DNA of 64,000 bases from Mytilisepta virgata (lineage: Eukaryota > Mollusca > Bivalvia > Mytilida > Mytilidae): assembly GCA_028015205.1 (NCBI GenBank), contig CM051514.1:44222150-44286149 (forward strand), written 5' to 3'. The notes below the pieces were generated by a model that worked only from the letters and a program-made list of their open reading frames with translations, was not told where the DNA came from and searched no databases. A program made the position numbers and the translations under genes. How positions within the stretch are numbered: the first letter of the stretch is position 1; the number at the start of each line of letters is the position of its first letter. Shown here in pieces: positions 10,301 to 21,349 of this stretch.

Positions 10301-12353
10301 GGGTAAGATGGAGTAGAAAAAAGAAATCAGGACCTGAGTTAAATAATAGAACAGAAAGTCCTACCCCCAGAAAGATGTTCCGTCTAGATTCCAAAACAAA
10401 GATTTCAAGCAGCCAGGATGATGAAAAAGCTGACGAATCATCTGCTGAAGATTTTGATAACAATGTAATGGAAATGAAGAAAGAAATAGAAAAAAGACAA
10501 CCAAATGAGAAAACTCTAAAAGCATTGATAGCTGAGACTCATGGTAGAAGAATGGAATGGATAAGATCCCTTGCTAATGGCAAATACAAGCCAATTGTGG
10601 ACAGATTTCCAGTTTTTGAATATGGCAGATTTGTAAGTGAATATTGATGAACTTGGAAAAAACTGATATTAATTTACTTTCTACTTGTGATGAAAATAAA
10701 AAAAAATTGTTCACTTTGTAAGTTTTCAAAATATTGCACAATATGTTTTATTCATGGTGTAAGAATAGTCAAATTATAGGTTATATATATTGTATATCTT
10801 CTTTCTGCTTTACAGCAAGCCAGTAAAGAAATAAATTGGCAGATTTTATCATGAATTTTATATTTTTTTTTTTCAATTTTTATAGGTGATGTATGAATTT
10901 GCTCTACTGATTGGAAAAAATGAATTGGTGAATTGTACGCAGAGAATGGTGGCATTCGTAAATGCAATAGAAGAGCTTGTTGGAGGGAAGACAGAAGTAA
11001 GATTTTTACAATTTTCACTGCTTTTAAAATTGGTCATATTCAAGTTTTTTTTAGCTTGAGATTATAATATCTGGAAATATCAGTCTTACATATAGTCATC
11101 CATAGATTAATAGCAATTCCCTAATGTTTCTGGTTTATCTTGAAAACTTGTCTATGAAATAGTTTCATGGAGAAGGGAGGTAATTAGCTTTGGCAAGTTT
11201 TTTCTTAGATCAACTGTAAACTGTAAACCTCCTATATGCTTGAAAATCAAATTAGCATGTTTTTATGATGAAAACAATATCATATCAACAGTTGTCAAAT
11301 ATATCTGAATGCTTTAGCTTAAATTAATGGAAATATTTATTTTTAACAACTGATATCTTTTTATTTGTTCATAGGGACCACTAAGGATCTTGCCAGTTAT
11401 TGAATATATTGAGAAGAATTCATGCTATGATAAGGGAAAAGGAATCAAATCAAAGTCCATAATTGCTAAGAAAAAGGTAAATAATTTTAAGTGCAGTTAC
11501 TGGATTATTAAGTATTAAGCAAAATTTATTGGGCAGATATTAAAACAAAGGTGCAACTATAATGGGCATTATTTAATTTGTTTACTTAAGATAAATGGAT
11601 TTCCTTGTGGTGGCAGTGTAAGTAATTGTTTTATGACATTTTGTTAGGTTATCTTGTAAGGTTTTATTTTTATTTTGCCACCTTTTTTCTTGATTTGTAT
11701 ACATGAGTACCTTTAAAACATTGAGTTTATATTCATTACAAAAGTGGAGTAAATCTGTAAGATTTATTCTTACGACTGACAGTGATTTGTTTTTAGAGAA
11801 AGTTATTGACAATGAATTCCAATATTCTTCATTATTTTGTATCTAATAATATTTTTGCAATTAAACAGTGTTCACGCAGTCCTATATTACAGTTCAATAT
11901 CTGAAGAACTGCATAATGAATTGCGTTGGGGCTGAAATTTTAAAAGGGGATTAATTCAACTAGGGAAATAGTTAAATGCTGGGGAGGATCAGACATTTTT
12001 ATAATTTCAATTTACAATTGTAGGACATGACAGAGGAACAGAAAGATTCTGCAGCTAAAACCAGGGATGAGGAGCCACCCCGTCTCGTTCTCTACATTAC
12101 AGGAGATGACACATTTGATGAGGTTGTAATTGTTGGGGATGACGTTCAGATTTTCACCCAAACAATGACTCTACTGGATGCTCTGATGTGCCTTGTGGCA
12201 GTCTACTATATATTTGATCTTCAATACCCAAAAATGTATTCACAATTACTAGGGATCATTCAGGAGTATGTTATGAATGAACCTTATACTGGACCAAAAT
12301 CAAAGAAATATCTTAAATTGTCAAAAGATCTCAACAAAAAGCTAAGAAAATAA
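7380..12353 (+). CDS. CIDE-N domain protein carried by the CACTA element (seven coding exons)
   Basis: I reconstruct exons 7380-7464, 7918-8115, 8761-9140, 10264-10632, 10886-10996, 11375-11476 and 12024-12353. Every intron has GT-AG borders and the phases agree (1,1,0,0,0,0), giving 524 aa. Residues 2-76 match CIDE-N: it opens PFFKVWNATRTKRKS (basic patch), continues with SLKELIEK, VTLVLDECGTEIDDDD (acidic patch) and VFIVLAPAEKWSP. In DFF40/CAD, DFF45/ICAD and CIDE proteins this domain pairs through such opposite patches. The rest has no nuclease motif that I can see. A lysine/arginine-rich stretch follows FCKDLSQRIRWVRWSRKKK, and the last exon is a compact block with ALMCLVAVYYIFDLQYP. From memory, this body resembles uncharacterised fish and invertebrate proteins of the SAMD3-like sort, in which the N-terminal module varies; that recall is weak. 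A role as transposition accessory or regulator is inference. Confidence 0.8.
8154..8281. mobile_element. Hairpin MITE in intron 2 of the CIDE-N gene
   Basis: The segment begins AGGATTCCGATTAT and ends ATAATCAGAATCCT, an inverted repeat with one mismatch. The centre carries the small palindrome GCCCGAAGGGC. Size and shape fit a short non-autonomous DNA element. It resembles in layout the hairpins near 38.2 and 42.8 kb. Confidence 0.6.
9686..9822. mobile_element. Near-perfect hairpin MITE in intron 3 of the CIDE-N gene
   Basis: GTTATTCAGGTTCTAGAGAG at the left end is repeated in reverse complement at the right end (CTCTCTAGAACCTGAATAAC). The complementarity continues inwards through the TATATGAGGTGAA and GATGATGAATT blocks, so almost the whole 137 bp folds into one long stem. 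It is nested inside an intron of the CACTA cargo gene. Confidence 0.7.
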
Positions 12354-12503
12354 TTCAGTAAAGGAGTGCAAAATGACTATTATTCAATTGTTCACTGAGA
12401 GACTTGTTAATTTACTGAAGATTTTGTGCATATTGAACAGTTAAAGCTTTTCATTTTACAGAAATATTGTTTGTATGATACTGATTTTGCATTAAAATTT
12501 CAA

Positions 12504-12509
12504 AATAAA
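12504..12509 (+). terminator. Likely poly(A) signal of the CIDE-N gene
   Basis: An AATAAA hexamer 151 bp after the stop codon, followed by a T-rich stretch. It lies before the right subterminal repeats, so the transcript would end inside the transposon. Confidence 0.5.
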
Positions 12510-12659
12510 GTTTATTATTTAAATAATTGGTTGTATATTATTTCAGTCTTATACTAAGAATGACTAAGTGAAAATAATTGCTTGGGAAAGAGAAGTACAC
12601 AAATATGAAGGGATATGAAGATTTATGTCAGATAAACATGTCATGCTTATAATTTCAGA

Positions 12660-13069
12660 TTAAATGCAAAGTGTTTAAGATGTTACTTTTAAGCACTCAT
12701 CAAACACTAAGCATTTATAATATTTCAGGTAAACATGTTTAAGTGTTTATTATTTTACCATTTAAACATGTTTAGGTGATTTTAATCTGTTGCATAAATT
12801 AAACATGTAGAAGTGTTTATTTTTTAAACGTTTCAGTGTTTAAAAAGTGTATAGAATTTTAACACTTCATGTTTATAAAGTGTTTAATTAATAAATGCTT
12901 GATGTTTAACAAGTGTTTAGATTTTAAATATGTATGTTTAAAAAGTGTTAAAAATTTAAACACGTTAAAGTGTTTATAGAATAAACATGTTTAATAAATA
13001 AACATGTTGATGTGATTTTAATCTGTTGCATTTTAGTGTTTATTTTATAAACACTTTGTTTTTACAGTG
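12660..13069. repeat. Right subterminal repeat zone of the CACTA element
   Basis: About 400 bp composed largely of GTGTTTA, AAACATG, AAACACTT and TTTAAACATG in direct and inverted orientation (for example AAACATGTTTAAGTG, AAAAAGTGTTAAAAATTT, GTGTTTATTTTATAAACAC). The block TGATTTTAATCTGTTGCAT occurs twice (about 12777 and 13013). The zone is longer and denser than the left-end array. Confidence 0.75.
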
Positions 13070-13324
13070 CATTTTTTATTTCCTTCAACTATCTTTCTTT
13101 GTATGGATGGGTAGTTTTGGTTTGGTATAAAAATCTGACTGATATTGTATAGAACATTCAGTGTATCTGCCCCATGTTTAAAATGCGTTGCGTCTGTGAT
13201 ATTGTAAATTGTTTTGTAATGTTTTGTTTGATAATTTTTAGTTAGTGTTTATACTGCCATATCTTACTTGTAAATAGTCTATTGGTTTTTGATGTTGTGT
13301 TAAATTTTAACCACGTCCATTCAA

Positions 13325-13397
13325 ATTAGTTCTCGCCGCGATATTGGCTGCAATATCGCGAGCTCGGCGTTAAAAAATATTCAATCAATCAATCAAT
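13325..13397 (+). repeat. Retroposon 3' tail with AATC repeats
   Basis: The CGCCGCGATAT and GGCGTTAAA words followed by AATCAATCAATCAATTAA resemble the 3' ends of the SINEs at 40868 and 56414 (CCGCCGCGAA, GGCGTAAAACCCC, then CAAACAAA). Only the tail is clear here; how far it extends to the left is uncertain. Confidence 0.45.
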
Positions 13398-13853
13398 TAA
13401 AATGCCTTGCAAGTAAAGTTCCTGGTGGACATCTGCAAATTTATGAATAATCTTGACATTTAAACGGTAAACTCAGTACCTGATACTAATGGTAAATGAA
13501 GACAAATTAACTTCACCTTCATCACTATGTAAACAAAACGCTGTCAATTAAATGAAATCAATTGATTGGTCCAAAGATAAGTAAGCGATTAGAATTTTAT
13601 GTTTAACTTATCTTCAGTTTATTGATTTTGATGAATTTCATCAAAACACGTGTCTTCCGGGACACGCGACGTCAATCATCTTTTATTAAAGATATTCCAC
13701 ATGATCTTTAGCAATTACGGAGTTTTTAAACGGAAATATCGTCGTACTTTTTATACAAGTTCGTTAGCCTTAAGCTATTCTGTTAAAATACTGTTGTAAC
13801 TCTAACTACATCCTGTTAATTATTATTAAAAACAGAACTCCATCGTGTCAACT

Positions 13854-14204
13854 TTATGCCTGTCTTGTCAAAATATCGGCAAAGTGATACGGGCAGTTAT
13901 GTCGTATTCGTGAGGACAGTAACTTGAAGAATACATGCCCCAAAAATATATTAATCTCTATAATAAATGAAGACCTAGAATTCCGCTGAAACCAAGTATT
14001 GTTCCTTTTGCTCGAGCTTTTGTCGTGTGAATTTGTATGTATGTATTGTGTAACGATTTGAACCCACAATACTCCTTCATATAATAATAACAAAACGTAA
14101 ACTATTGAGAGCAGAACATCATAAAAAGCTAAAGCACTAGAAAACCCACAAAGCATTACTTCGATGATCCAGAGGGTTACATTTCTGTATCGATCATCAT
14201 CCAC
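13854..14204 (-). CDS. Doubtful open frame with hydrophobic segments
   Basis: A 116-aa frame that begins MDDDRYRNVTLWIIEVMLC and has two or three hydrophobic stretches in its first 60 residues. I recognise no family. In AT-rich mollusc DNA a hydrophobic frame of this length can arise by chance, because T-rich codons encode Leu, Ile, Phe and Val. No splice context or neighbouring exon supports it. Confidence 0.12.
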   Translation of the reverse strand: MDDDRYRNVTLWIIEVMLCGFSSALAFYDVLLSIVYVLLLLYEGVLWVQIVTQYIHTNSHDKSSSKRNNTWFQRNSRSSFIIEINIFLGHVFFKLLSSRIRHNCPYHFADILTRQA

Positions 14205-17030
14205 TAAACGGATATTTATCCCATTGTTTTCTTTTAATATAAATCATTTAACACCATACATGCTGTTTAAAGAAATAAAAGTACAATGACGAAATGGCTT
14301 TTAACGAGCTGATATACGTTTTAGTATGGAAAATAGAAGGGATTGGATGTGTCAGCTTGTTTGATAATATCGCACTCAATCAAATCTTCGTAAAGCCGAA
14401 TCAGTAATACTAAAAGAAAAGAAAAGCAAACAAAAAGGTGCAAATTGATAACAGTTTTTGGGATTCCGATGGCTTGTGTAGTGACTTTTGAGGAAAACCA
14501 GAAGAGTTTAAATGTAAAACAGTTACTGCAAAGGAATATCGAAGCTAACGAATGATAGCTAGCGACGAAGAGCAATCGGTCCCGGGTTCGATTCTGGGCG
14601 ACAACAGCAATTTATCAGATCCGTTAACAAATGACATACTAAAACAAATTACAACGGTTTCTATTGGTCGTGTTTTGAGCTCTACAGTTTGAGTTCCTGA
14701 GTTACAAAAAGTCACAGTAGAGTTATAGCGTCCTCTTTTATAAAAATAACTGATTAATATAAACAAATGATTAATATGAACATTCCGATTGTATTCAAAG
14801 GTGCCATGGAATCACCTTCCATAAATTTATTATATTTCATAGTGGTTTTAGGTTCATTAATAGCTAGCGCACTGAGCGCTATAGGAGCATATGAATTTTC
14901 TACGTATGGGTCATTTAGAAAAGTCTTTGTTTAATGGGGGCAGCCATATTGTGCTACATACTAAGGCTACAAAAAATTTCGTTCTCCGGAAACTGAAGTA
15001 AGGGAAATAACTTGCTTCAAATTATAATTTTAGAATCAGAATCGTGATACCGGAAATGAGTTTCTGGAAACTATTGCTGTGCTCGCATCATTGGCCACGA
15101 CAACAGCATAATATGAAATAATAAAATTATTAATTGTTTGACAGTTGTTAGTAAAGTCAAGAAATACCAAAGGGATATTCGAAGGAGATAAAAATCGTTA
15201 CAACTGACAAACTCCGGAGAACAACGAAGACAAGACCAAAACAATACATGCACTACAATTAAAAACTAAAAACGTATGAACAACATTGACATCACCAAAA
15301 AACCGGGGGTAGACTCAGGTGCTCCGGAAGAGTAAGCAGTCTCTGCTCCCTGCAGGACACCCGCCATGCTGCTCATGTCAAATCCGGTATGAGGAAGGGA
15401 TAATATCAATGGAACAGGTCCATTTTCATTTGGGAAACGGTTTTTTCATACCTGTGTGTTTTTACTTTTACATGGATATTCAACTAACAAGTAATAAAAG
15501 TTTATTTTTAATGTGACATTGTATTTGCAATACCTCTGTTGTGTTATGATTGCAATAGGTATTTCGAAGTCAAATTGATCTACATGTTGGCCCGAGGGCT
15601 GATACTGGTCGAGGCTTATACAGCATGTGATAGTTTTTTAACAGATATTATACACTTTATCATATATTTAAACAGAGGACTTCAAATTTTCTAAATTAAA
15701 GTCTACTGCCACAAATGAAATTGATCGTGGAAAATATTTTGTCAATAAAAATTAAAAACAGGTGGGGGGGGGGGGGAGGGGTGAAAAAAGTCTAATAATC
15801 GGGAAAAAAATTAAACAAATGTTTTTTGAAATTTGACCCCTCCAAAAAAATCCCCCCCCAAAAAAAATCTCAAATAATAAAAATTGAAAAAAAAAAGAAA
15901 AAAAGCTATGTGATAAAGGGTAAAACATGTACTGGATACTCTTTTCCAAGGAAAAAACCCACACTTTACTGATTTATTGAAAAAAGACAGCTGTTTACCT
16001 ATTTCAGACGATAATAACAATAAACCGGCGTTCGGCATTCGCTAATTGTACTGACCTACATAATGTGCATTTGTCTATGAGCTCCTTAATTAATGGTCTG
16101 GGCCCAGTGTACGGATAGATTGGTTAACCAGTACAGAGCCTTTCAGAACAACGAGCATTTGCTGTTAAATTAAATTCAGTCTGAGTATATCGACACTCGC
16201 CGTAAGTCCTAATAACAATGAATGTTTGCGTTATACAAACCGAATATAAATTAAAACGCCTGAAGGAATAGATTGCGCTGATAATGGTTTGAATATCCAG
16301 AAATATCGTTATTTATTTAGCAATTTGTGGATATAAAACTCATTTTTTTTGTCTAGATATCAATGTTGTGTTTGGAGAAATTGTCAACTTTGTCTTTGAA
16401 TTAATTCACTGGCCAAAAAAAAAAAATACAAGAAATTTGAAATTAAAAAGAGATAAAAGTAATAGTGTATTCTTTTGAATTTGATATACACATTACACTA
16501 CAACATAATCAAACTATCTGCATTATATTGCAAATCATCAATGACTTGCAGATGGTGTGTCATCCATTTGATCTTTCAAATATTCTTTTGATGATAATTC
16601 TGAAGATTCATGATCTAATACTTGAAGAAACCTTTTACTAATGCTGTAAAATATCCTTGCAGTTGAATAAAGTACAAATGCGTCGATATTATATGAAATT
16701 CCATTAAAATCGAGTAAAGTTTAAAAATTCGTGCAGCAGGACAATCATGCCATACGGGAACACCTGATATCCCCACAAGTTCATATTCCTAGTTCTTTAG
16801 TTTTTGTGCTGTTTTGTTCTAGGTATTGGTTTGCTATGTATTTTTCTCTTTTTTGGTTTCTGTCGATATGTCGATCAGTTGCTAGTATTTCGATACTATC
16901 CCTAAACTGATCCTTTAAATTTACAGTTACAAAAATATCATTTTTTTTAAAACTAAGGAGTATCTCCTCGTGCATATCTCTGTCATTAGATGGTTCTGGA
17001 TTTAACCTTTTGGTATTTTTGGCATTTTTT

Positions 17031-18083
17031 GCTCACCTGGCCTAACTGGCCCATGTGAGCTTTCTCATCACTTGGCGTCCGTCGTCCGTCCGTCAACATT
17101 TCACTTAAAGATCTGAAACCACTGTGCCAATTTGAACAAAACTTGGCAGCAATGGTCCTTAGGTGGTCCTCTTTCAGAATTATGTCCGATGACCCGGTTC
17201 ATCTTCCAAGATGGCTGCCATAGCCGAACTTAGTTTAACATAGGACCCTATGGGAAAATCACTAAAATTTCTTCTTGTCTGAGACCACCTAGCCAATTTG
17301 AACCAAACTTAGCAGCAATGGTCCTAAGGTGGTACTCTTTCAGATTTGTGTACGATGACCAGCCATGATCCAAGATGGCTGCCATAGCCGAAATTAGTTT
17401 AACATAGAACCTATCGGAAAATCACTCAAATTTCTTCTTGTCCGAAACCACCTAGCCAATTTGAACCAAACTTCGCTGCAATTGCCCCGAGATTGTCCTC
17501 TTTCAGAATTATGTCTGATGACCTTGTGTGTGATCCAAGATGGCTGCCATAGCTGAACTTAGTTTAACGTAGGACCCCGGGCCTATGGAGAAAATCACTA
17601 AAATTTCTTCTTATATGAAACCACTAGCCAATTTGAATTAAACTTGGCAGCAATGGTCCTTAGGTGATCCTCTTTCAGAATTGTGTCCGATGACCGAGTC
17701 CGCGATCCAAAATGGCCGCCATAGCTGAACTTGGTTTAACAGAGAACCCTATGGAAAATACATACAAAAATGGTCATCTAAACAAACATGGAATGGATTG
17801 AAACCAAATATGGCGCAAATGTTCCTTTTGAGTTGCTGACCAATTATTGTTACTTTGTTGCCAATCTGTCATCCAAAATGGCCACCATCAGAGTATATAG
17901 TTTATGATACGACCCTATTCGAACTACATTAAAAAATCCTGCATAAAATGACTAAATTAACATGCTTAAAATCTTCTTGTCTGAAACAACTCTTATTGAA
18001 ACCACAAGTAAAATGTGAACCAATTTTGACAAACATGGTGCTCAGGTTCACAGGTGAGCGATCAGGCTCCAAGGAGCCTCTGG
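17031..18083 (+). mobile_element. Helentron/HINE-like (pearl-like) element, copy 1
   Basis: It starts with a hairpin-forming GCTCACCTGG...GTGAGC, then GTCCGTCGTCCGTCCG, and ends GGCTCCAAGGAGCC followed by TCTGG and a T run: a short 3' hairpin just before CTRR. Between these lie about four degenerate ~165 bp monomers, each with CCAATTTGAACCAAACTT, a CAAGATGGC.GCCATAGC block and TTTAACATAGGACCCTATGG. This plan matches non-autonomous Helentron derivatives and bivalve pearl elements; assignment is by structure only. Confidence 0.6.
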
Positions 18084-19023
18084 TTTTACTTTTAACTTCA
18101 TCTTTTTGGATTATTGGGAAGAAGTGATGAGTCGTAAATGGACGAAATGTGCACATCTTCTGAATCAAAATTAGTATCAAATAATTTAATTCCACTGCTG
18201 ACAGTACAGCATTCATTCGGTTTGTCTGTGTTGTGACAATATAAATGAAAAAAGATATGGGATAAGTGTCAAGGAGATCACAAACCTGAGACACAACTAA
18301 ATCGTAGTACAGCCTTAAACATGGAGGTAGTACTCAAACCGTATAATAAACTCATAGTCGTCCTATAGTTTTCTTAAATCATCGTTAGTAATTGTTTTGA
18401 GATAATTGTCCGTCCACCTTCTTATCTGCCAACTGGTTTATACTCTTCTTTGAGATTCAATTTAACGCGCGTACGAAATTTCATTTCTTGTCATTTTAAC
18501 CCATCGATCTAACTTTATGAGTGACTCTATGTTTTAAAAGCCGAGAAATATGTTCTTGTAACATTCACGAGAAATTAACTTTTCTTATCAATAATGTATA
18601 CGTTCATAATTACTTATCCTGTAATAAATTCTCTACTGTATTGGTACTAATGTCATATTCACAAGATATAAAGTATGGATAATAATAGTTGATATTTGAA
18701 GACTCCGGCTGTTTTGGTTAACCACGTTGTGTGACCATTTAAATAATTAATGGAATTTTCTGAATAAGGAATCTGATTCATTAACTGTTTGTGATAAAGA
18801 TAAATACATATCACTAAAAATTCGGAAAGGGATGACAAATGGGCCATTTTTATGGGCGATAATTTGAAAATTGAAATTAAAACCGTATGACAAATGAAGA
18901 AATAGTGGAAGTTTATAAGATTTTTTTTGCGTTTAAATCCAAATTTTGTTTCTATCTTCCGTCTATCGCTGCTAGCGTTATGGCTTTTGGCATATATATC
19001 GAAGAGGTATGTTCAGCGTTTTT

Positions 19024-19713
19024 AGCTCAACTGGCCTAAAAGGCAATGTGAGCTTTTGCCGTTACCTTGCGTCCGTCGTCTGTCCATCCGTCGTCCGTCC
19101 AGATTTCACATTTTCATCTTCTTCTCTGAAACAACCAGTCCAAATTTAACCAAACTTGACAGGAATATTAATTGACGCTGTACAAAACGTATGTTTTTGT
19201 GCCGATTTGGATATTCAACATGGCTACCAGGGGCAGATAATTCATTCTGACTGGACTTATCTTCTTGTCAGAAATTACTGAGCAAATTGAATTGATTTGT
19301 TGCATGAATGATCTTTGGATAAACCTCTACAAAAGATATATTTTTTTGTGCCGATCGGAAATTCAAGATGGCAGCAACAACCGAAATAAGTTTAACGTTG
19401 GATCCTATGGGGGAAATTTCTTGTCAGAAACTACCAAGCCAATTGAAATGTTTTTATATATGAACAAGCATTGGATGAATCTCTACAAATACTGTTTTTT
19501 GTGTCGATTGGAAACTCAAGCTTGCTGCCACAGCCAGACTTAGTTTAACGTTGGAACCTATGGGGAATTTTGTACAAAAGTCTTCTTGTCAGAAACTACG
19601 AAGCCAATTGAAATATTTTTATGTATTAACAAGCATTGGATGAAACACTTTCAAGCGCTTTGCCAGTTGTGGTCACAAAAAAGTGAGTGATTCAGGCTCC
19701 ATGGAATCTCTGG
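19024..19713 (+). mobile_element. Helentron/HINE-like element, copy 2 (degenerate)
   Basis: It has the same start type (GCTCAACTGGCC...ATGTGAGC), GTCCGTC tract and end type (GGCTCCATGGAATCTCTGG) as copy 1. About three diverged monomers contain CCAATTGAAAT, TTTAACGTTGGA.CCTATGG and CTTCTTGTCAGAAACTAC. The 92-aa frame at 19265 is just an open stretch of these repeats. Confidence 0.55.
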
Positions 19714-21340
19714 TTCGTTGATATGTTGATTTCAACATTCAGAAATAAAACATAATATTCCAAAAATTACATTATGTTACATGTTAAATATAATAGTAAT
19801 ATAAAAAAAACTAAATATTTATAGGAATAAATGGCACGTGGGATAATGATGGGCAAAAAAATACAGTAAACGTAATACACCTTCCTTTATAAATAACATT
19901 ACAAATCTACTGTTTCGTCGCTGAGATTATTATTTCTTTTAGTAGCCTTAGACCAGTGATTCTTCCGTAAATGGCCATTTTCGAGTTGAGAAGAACTGGA
20001 AAATCAACTCGTTTTTAAAATTTAGCATCTTTGCCCTCGTTCCGCTGCGCTCCACTCGGCAAAGATGGAAATTTTAAAAACTTGTTGAAGATTTCCCAGT
20101 CTTCATTCTGAACGAGTGTAAGTATCTATTTCTTCCGTAATAAGTGAGAACCTATTATTCTTTAATAAAACATAAGAACTAATAATTACAAAACCATTAA
20201 GGTCAAGAGATCCGAAATAGATTAACTCTTGTAAGTAACACGAGATTAGACGTATAAAACTAATAAGCGCTGCTTTAATAAAAACACGAGATGTACCACC
20301 CACAGCTGTTGGCCGCTTTTGTATATCAGACTAGTTGTAAAGATTCTTCCTGGTGCTTTTTGTTCTTTGTGAATGGAGTGATTGAGCAGATAATAATATT
20401 AGTAGGTCATATAGGTAGTATGTTGAATACTGAATATTTGGGTTTTCTACCATATATGTATTAGATATACCCCTGAGGGCGTTAGCATGAGGTCGATATA
20501 TCCTGTTTACATCACGATACTCTGAAATGTGCATATGATAGGTTTTGATAACTTAGAAGGAGTGTCTTTCAGGAATTTCACCTAGTGCAAAGATAACCTA
20601 TGCAGGATATCTGGTTACATTTTATGGCATCATGATTATAAATATGCATATTTCAAATTACAGTGAAGACATGAAATTTGAGATGTAGAGCCTATTATGA
20701 TATATGGTAATCATGTGTATCTATATAGGTATGCACAAGATATATTTTGTACCATTTTCTCACTTCCTTCACAGAATTAATATTCATCCTTCAGAAATGG
20801 TTTTAAAATACCACCAATCCCAGAACTAATGGATTGGAAATTTACACTTATCTGCTTTATATTTGGAATTATGTCTCTCGACATTGACGCTTTGGAATAT
20901 TTGAAGACAAAATCGTATGACGTCAACATTCCAATGTGTATGTCGCTTATATTATGACGGAGGACAATTGTTAGTTACTATGCCTTCCTATATAGACAGT
21001 TATTACTGTCATAAAAGTCTTTATTCAAGGGTTAATTAGCAATAAACTGTGGTTACTACTACGGAAATATGACGACATTGCCACCTTCGATTTTTCCTGT
21101 AGGTTTCTAAAAAATTATTGTGAAGTCATTTCTCAACCAATTTTCACGACCTTTCACCGTCAAAAAGAGAAATGCTTCAATTATCATTATTTATTTTTGT
21201 ATGTATTTCCGATTCCTTGTTTATAAGTGACAATGATTAAGTTATATAAAAAAAAACTGTGACCTCATATTTGCACTATATATGCAGCCAATTTTTTGAC
21301 CTAATACAGTTTTTTTGTGATTAAATCGTTACAATTCTGA
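19714..21340. other. Intergenic region with one hairpin MITE
   Basis: At 19998-20101 an imperfect inverted repeat (ACTGGAAAATCAACTCG... against ...CTTGTTGAAGATTTCCCAGT) surrounds a GC-rich centre with CGCTGCGC. The right arm and the following AGTATCTATTTCTTCCGTAA recur near 49640-49700. Nothing coding is recognisable in the remainder. Confidence 0.45.
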
Positions 21341-21349
21341 ATTCTAGAA

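Larger units (their letters stand above)
2154..13069 (+). mobile_element. Complete CACTA/EnSpm-type DNA transposon with two genes
   Basis: The left end reads CACTGTAAAAAATGCC at 2154 and the right end, read in reverse from 13069, CACTGTAAAAACAAAG, giving an 11 bp perfect terminal inverted repeat of the CACTR type. A CA dinucleotide precedes the left end and follows the right end, compatible with a 2 bp target duplication, though so short a match could be chance. Both subterminal zones (about 2170-2350 and 12660-13060) are packed with GTGTTTA and AAACATG motifs in both orientations, as in the subterminal arrays to which CACTA-encoded proteins bind in plants. Inside are a Tnp2-like transposase and a CIDE-N protein gene, both on the + strand and both open. 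The intact frames and splice sites suggest a young, possibly autonomous copy. Family placement rests on TIR, subterminal repeats and transposase motifs together. Confidence 0.82.
13070..17030. other. Intergenic region right of the CACTA element
   Basis: No convincing gene. At 13325-13397 a GC-rich palindrome (TCTCGCCGCGATATTG and its partner CAATATCGCGAG) is followed by GGCGTTAAA and an (AATC)n tail, the look of a SINE or LINE 3' end. G- and C-rich homopolymer runs occur near 15763 and 15853. The rest is AT-rich and featureless apart from one weak membrane-protein-like open frame at 13854-14204, listed separately. Confidence 0.4.

Noticed and set aside
14560..14615. tRNA-like T-arm (CCCGGGTTCGATTCTGGG followed by CGACAAC)
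   Set aside because: The T stem has a mismatch and I find no matching 5' acceptor strand, D arm or anticodon arm upstream. It is probably a chance match or a SINE head relic, so I did not call a tRNA.
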